A stretch of DNA of 64,000 nucleotides. Origin: Kalaharituber pfeilii (Eukaryota > Ascomycota > Pezizomycetes > Pezizales > Pezizaceae). Position 1 is the first letter of the stretch. Every line of letters starts with the position of its first letter. Made by a program: the position numbers and the translations under genes. This document shows, one piece after another, positions 61,821 to 64,000 of this stretch. Under the pieces are notes generated by a model. The model ran no database searches. It was not told where the DNA came from and was given only the letters and a program-made list of their open reading frames with translations. The stretch lies in NCBI GenBank assembly GCA_015179045.1, contig WHUZ01000011.1, positions 496,001-560,000 on the forward strand, in the 5' to 3' direction.

Positions 61821-63308
61821 CTAGCCTCGGGATATGCGTTGCAAGAAACCTTTCTTCTTTGGTGCAGGGGTGCCATTTACAGGCCCAGCTGGAGGTGATG
61901 AAAGCGCTGTAGTTGGTTGTGCTGCTTGCGAGAACGGGGACTGTTGGCCATTCATTCCATTCTGGCCAGCGCTTTCCCCATTGAAGGAACCATTCTGTTG
62001 ATCTCCTGCATAAGAGTGTTCCTGGTTCATGAATGGGTTGTTGCTCTGGTTGCCATATCCACCGTTATTAAGGTAGGGATTGGAACTAACGCCAACCACC
62101 CTAGGAGATGCATTCCTAGAAGTTCCGCTCCCAGGATCATACCCTTGCCCGTCCAGTTGCTGCGACGCTCCTAGTTGTAACGATGGCATGTTATCATTGA
62201 ATGAGAATTGCATATCGTAGTCGTTGGCGGGGGTGATATTCGATCCGAACGATGAAGATTCCGAATTATTAAGGTCGGAGTTATAATTATAGTGATCCTG
62301 TCCACTTCCAGGAGTACCAGGAGGCCCAAAGTTATGGTATGCATCTGCTGGCCTTCGTGGAACGTGGTGCATTTTAGAAATCTGATGATCTGGATAATGC
62401 CCGTAACCATTTGATTGCGGCATTGGTGGGACTTGCTCAACAGGAGGATACCTAGGGCCGGTTAGCTGGTTTGAGGTTATGCATCAAAATTGGGAAGTTT
62501 TGCTACCCATTGCTTCTCAGCGACTGCCGCCGTGAACTGTAGGGCCCATTGCGATCAAAGCTTACATTATGGTCAGAATGGAACTATGCAATTGGACCGG
62601 AAAATCAGAACCAACCTATCCTGTGACATCTGCCGGTGCTGATAATACCCATTATGACTTCGATAAGCGTCAACAGGTGCATATCGTTGCGCTCCGTTGT
62701 TGCGGTGGTAGAGGCTTGAATCAAATGGGCCTGGGTTATGCTGGACCTGTCGCTGAGACTGATCCATGTTGTCTACGGCGTCTGACACAGAGTCAGCCCT
62801 ACATCGTGAGCTAGATAGCATTGAGCTTGGTAGGGCAACACACCTACGGCGGAGAAAGCAGACTGACGTTGCAAATCCCTGTTAATTTGTGCCTCAAAAG
62901 ACCTTATCGTTTCCAGTGGTCTTTCCCATCGACTTCTTGTAGGATTTGACAAGTCCGGCTCCACTAAACAGCATTATTTAGAAAAATTCGTGCATCTCAC
63001 TTTCGGTGAGTACATACGAATTGGGTTACCGTAAATATCTTTGTGTTGATAAGTTCGGATGCCTTCCCCAGTTTTCGCCTGGCTGACCGCAACTACATAT
63101 CGTTAGTATCGCGATTCAATTCTGCGCTGCATTTTGATAAGATGGGGCGTATACAAGGCTCTTCCTCTGTAATCGCTCTGGTTGGGTCCGACATTGTGGT
63201 AATCCTAGTGCGTCGCTTTTGTTCTGGAGTGAGCTTTGTTGAAGTGCTGTCCTTCCTTCCAAACCACTTTAAAGATCTGGAGGACTTAGAAGAATTTCTA
63301 CGCTCCAT
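61821..63308 (-). CDS. DUF2406 family protein
   Basis: Six exons by eye: 63308-63155, 63092-63018, 62963-62864, 62798-62616, 62560-62507, 62451-61821, giving 398 residues. The conserved N-terminal half carries the family blocks SDPTRAITEEEPF, IRTYQHKDIYGNPI and DLSNPTRSRWERPLETIRSF, each interrupted by an intron. The rest is disordered, rich in Asn, Gln, Ser, Gly and Tyr (for example NNPFMNQE), and ends in a basic patch (PKKKGFLQRISRG). Proteins of this family are uncharacterised; their disordered Ser-rich tails suggest phosphorylation-regulated scaffolds, which is inference. The start MERRNSSKSSRSLKWFG is chosen because the frame beyond it has no further ATG. The exon 3-4 junction has two phase-compatible solutions. 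Confidence 0.75.
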
Positions 63309-64000
63309 TTTAATATCTCGGGGCGCAAGCCCGAATTTATGCGCTGCCAACGGTATGTATCAATACTTCCTCTGATTATTTTATTGTTACCGTTGCAATT
63401 CAAAAGTAGTCGGCTACAGGATTTGCAGTTAGCTCAAACACGTTCGGAATTGTGGAAGAAAAAGCATGTCGAGCGAGCATCAGGCTACACAAAGTTCTGG
63501 AAAGGGCACAAGGAAACAATATAAGTAAATTAGGACTTACATGCCAAAGCAGAGATCCACCAGAATATTCCGCCTTTTGGGACTGTGGACGAGGGTACCC
63601 AGGCTAGCGGTAGCGAATGGTTAGGTCTCTGCCGCTGGATGCAGCGCAGCCACTCTTTAGCAGGACCGCGGTGACGTTTGAGGCTCGATAGGCTATCGTT
63701 TCAGGATGCCTGACAGAGGGGTATGGTGGTCCCGGGGGTGGGGGGGAGGGGGGGGGGGGGGGGTTTGTTGGGCGGTGAACGGGCTCTGCTCTCGGGGTCG
63801 GGGCGACGTTCAAACGAAGGATCTTGAAACGAGCGTGAATGAAGAAGATGACGCTTCGACATGCTGGGGGTTATGGCTGTATCTCTTATAAAATCCCAGC
63901 CCTGGTGCCTCGACTTGGAATTCCAGTACTAGTAGGACGGAGGACTTTCGGGGCCTCGAGGGTACGTATGCGCGCAGGGGGGATATGTGTGTGGGCGTCA
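63309..64000. other. Upstream flank of the DUF2406 gene
   Basis: Likely promoter region. Contains a strong G-run block at about 63735-63762 on the plus strand. No gene recognised up to the window edge. Confidence 0.4.

Noticed and set aside
1..64000. CRISPR array, rRNA operon, integrated virus or plasmid replication genes
   Set aside because: None of the expected repeats, conserved rRNA blocks or polymerase/integrase motifs was seen; the window is eukaryotic nuclear DNA.

Overview
The window is nuclear DNA of a filamentous ascomycete (Pezizomycotina). The genes carry many short GT-AG introns, mostly 53-120 nt with CTAAC/CTGAC-like branch sites. Several products have a typical fungal form: a Rax2 cortical protein, a Ctr2-type copper transporter, an RLM1/SMP1-type MADS factor, a DUF2406 protein and a 14-TM-type MFS exporter. 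Only about twelve intact genes occupy 64 kb, and the gaps hold MITE-like repeats, long homopolymer tracts and G-rich islands. This suggests a repeat-bearing, gene-sparse genome. I cannot fix the order or genus from the sequence. All exon joins below were made by eye from splice consensus, reading-frame phase and family conservation; each intact model gives an integral codon count.

Layout. 1-9.7 kb: MADS-box factor (+) and, convergent to it, a 78-codon gene (-) in three small exons. 9.7-15.8 kb: MFS exporter (+), then the large U2AF splicing subunit (+). 15.8-27.1 kb: gene-free and repeat-rich, with two pogo-like MITEs (one carrying a nested second-family MITE), three further copies of that second family and a small fold-back element. 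27.1-33.3 kb: a seven-transmembrane receptor-like gene (-) and a COMPASS Sdc1/Dpy-30 subunit (-). 36.3-37.0 kb: a decayed protein-coding locus. 38-45.6 kb: the DNA glycosylase OGG1 (+) and RAX2 (+). 46.7-52.4 kb: the copper transporter (-) and cytosolic/mitochondrial alanyl-tRNA synthetase (-). 52.4-56.5 kb: an inverted-repeat element carrying a GGCCTGG minisatellite, an uncharacterised conserved acidic protein (+) and a PPxY membrane protein (-) facing it. 56.5-61.8 kb: gene-free, with a third pogo-like MITE and another fold-back element. 61.8-63.3 kb: DUF2406 protein (-).

The genes are mostly unrelated housekeeping functions: splicing, tRNA charging, base-excision repair, histone H3K4 methylation, polarity and copper uptake. 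I see no biosynthetic cluster, no viral or plasmid segment, no CRISPR array and no RNA gene that I can support. The least described items are the transposon-like families, the decayed locus, the short coiled-coil gene, the uncharacterised acidic protein, and the alternative start of the alanyl-tRNA synthetase, which suggests one gene serves two compartments.
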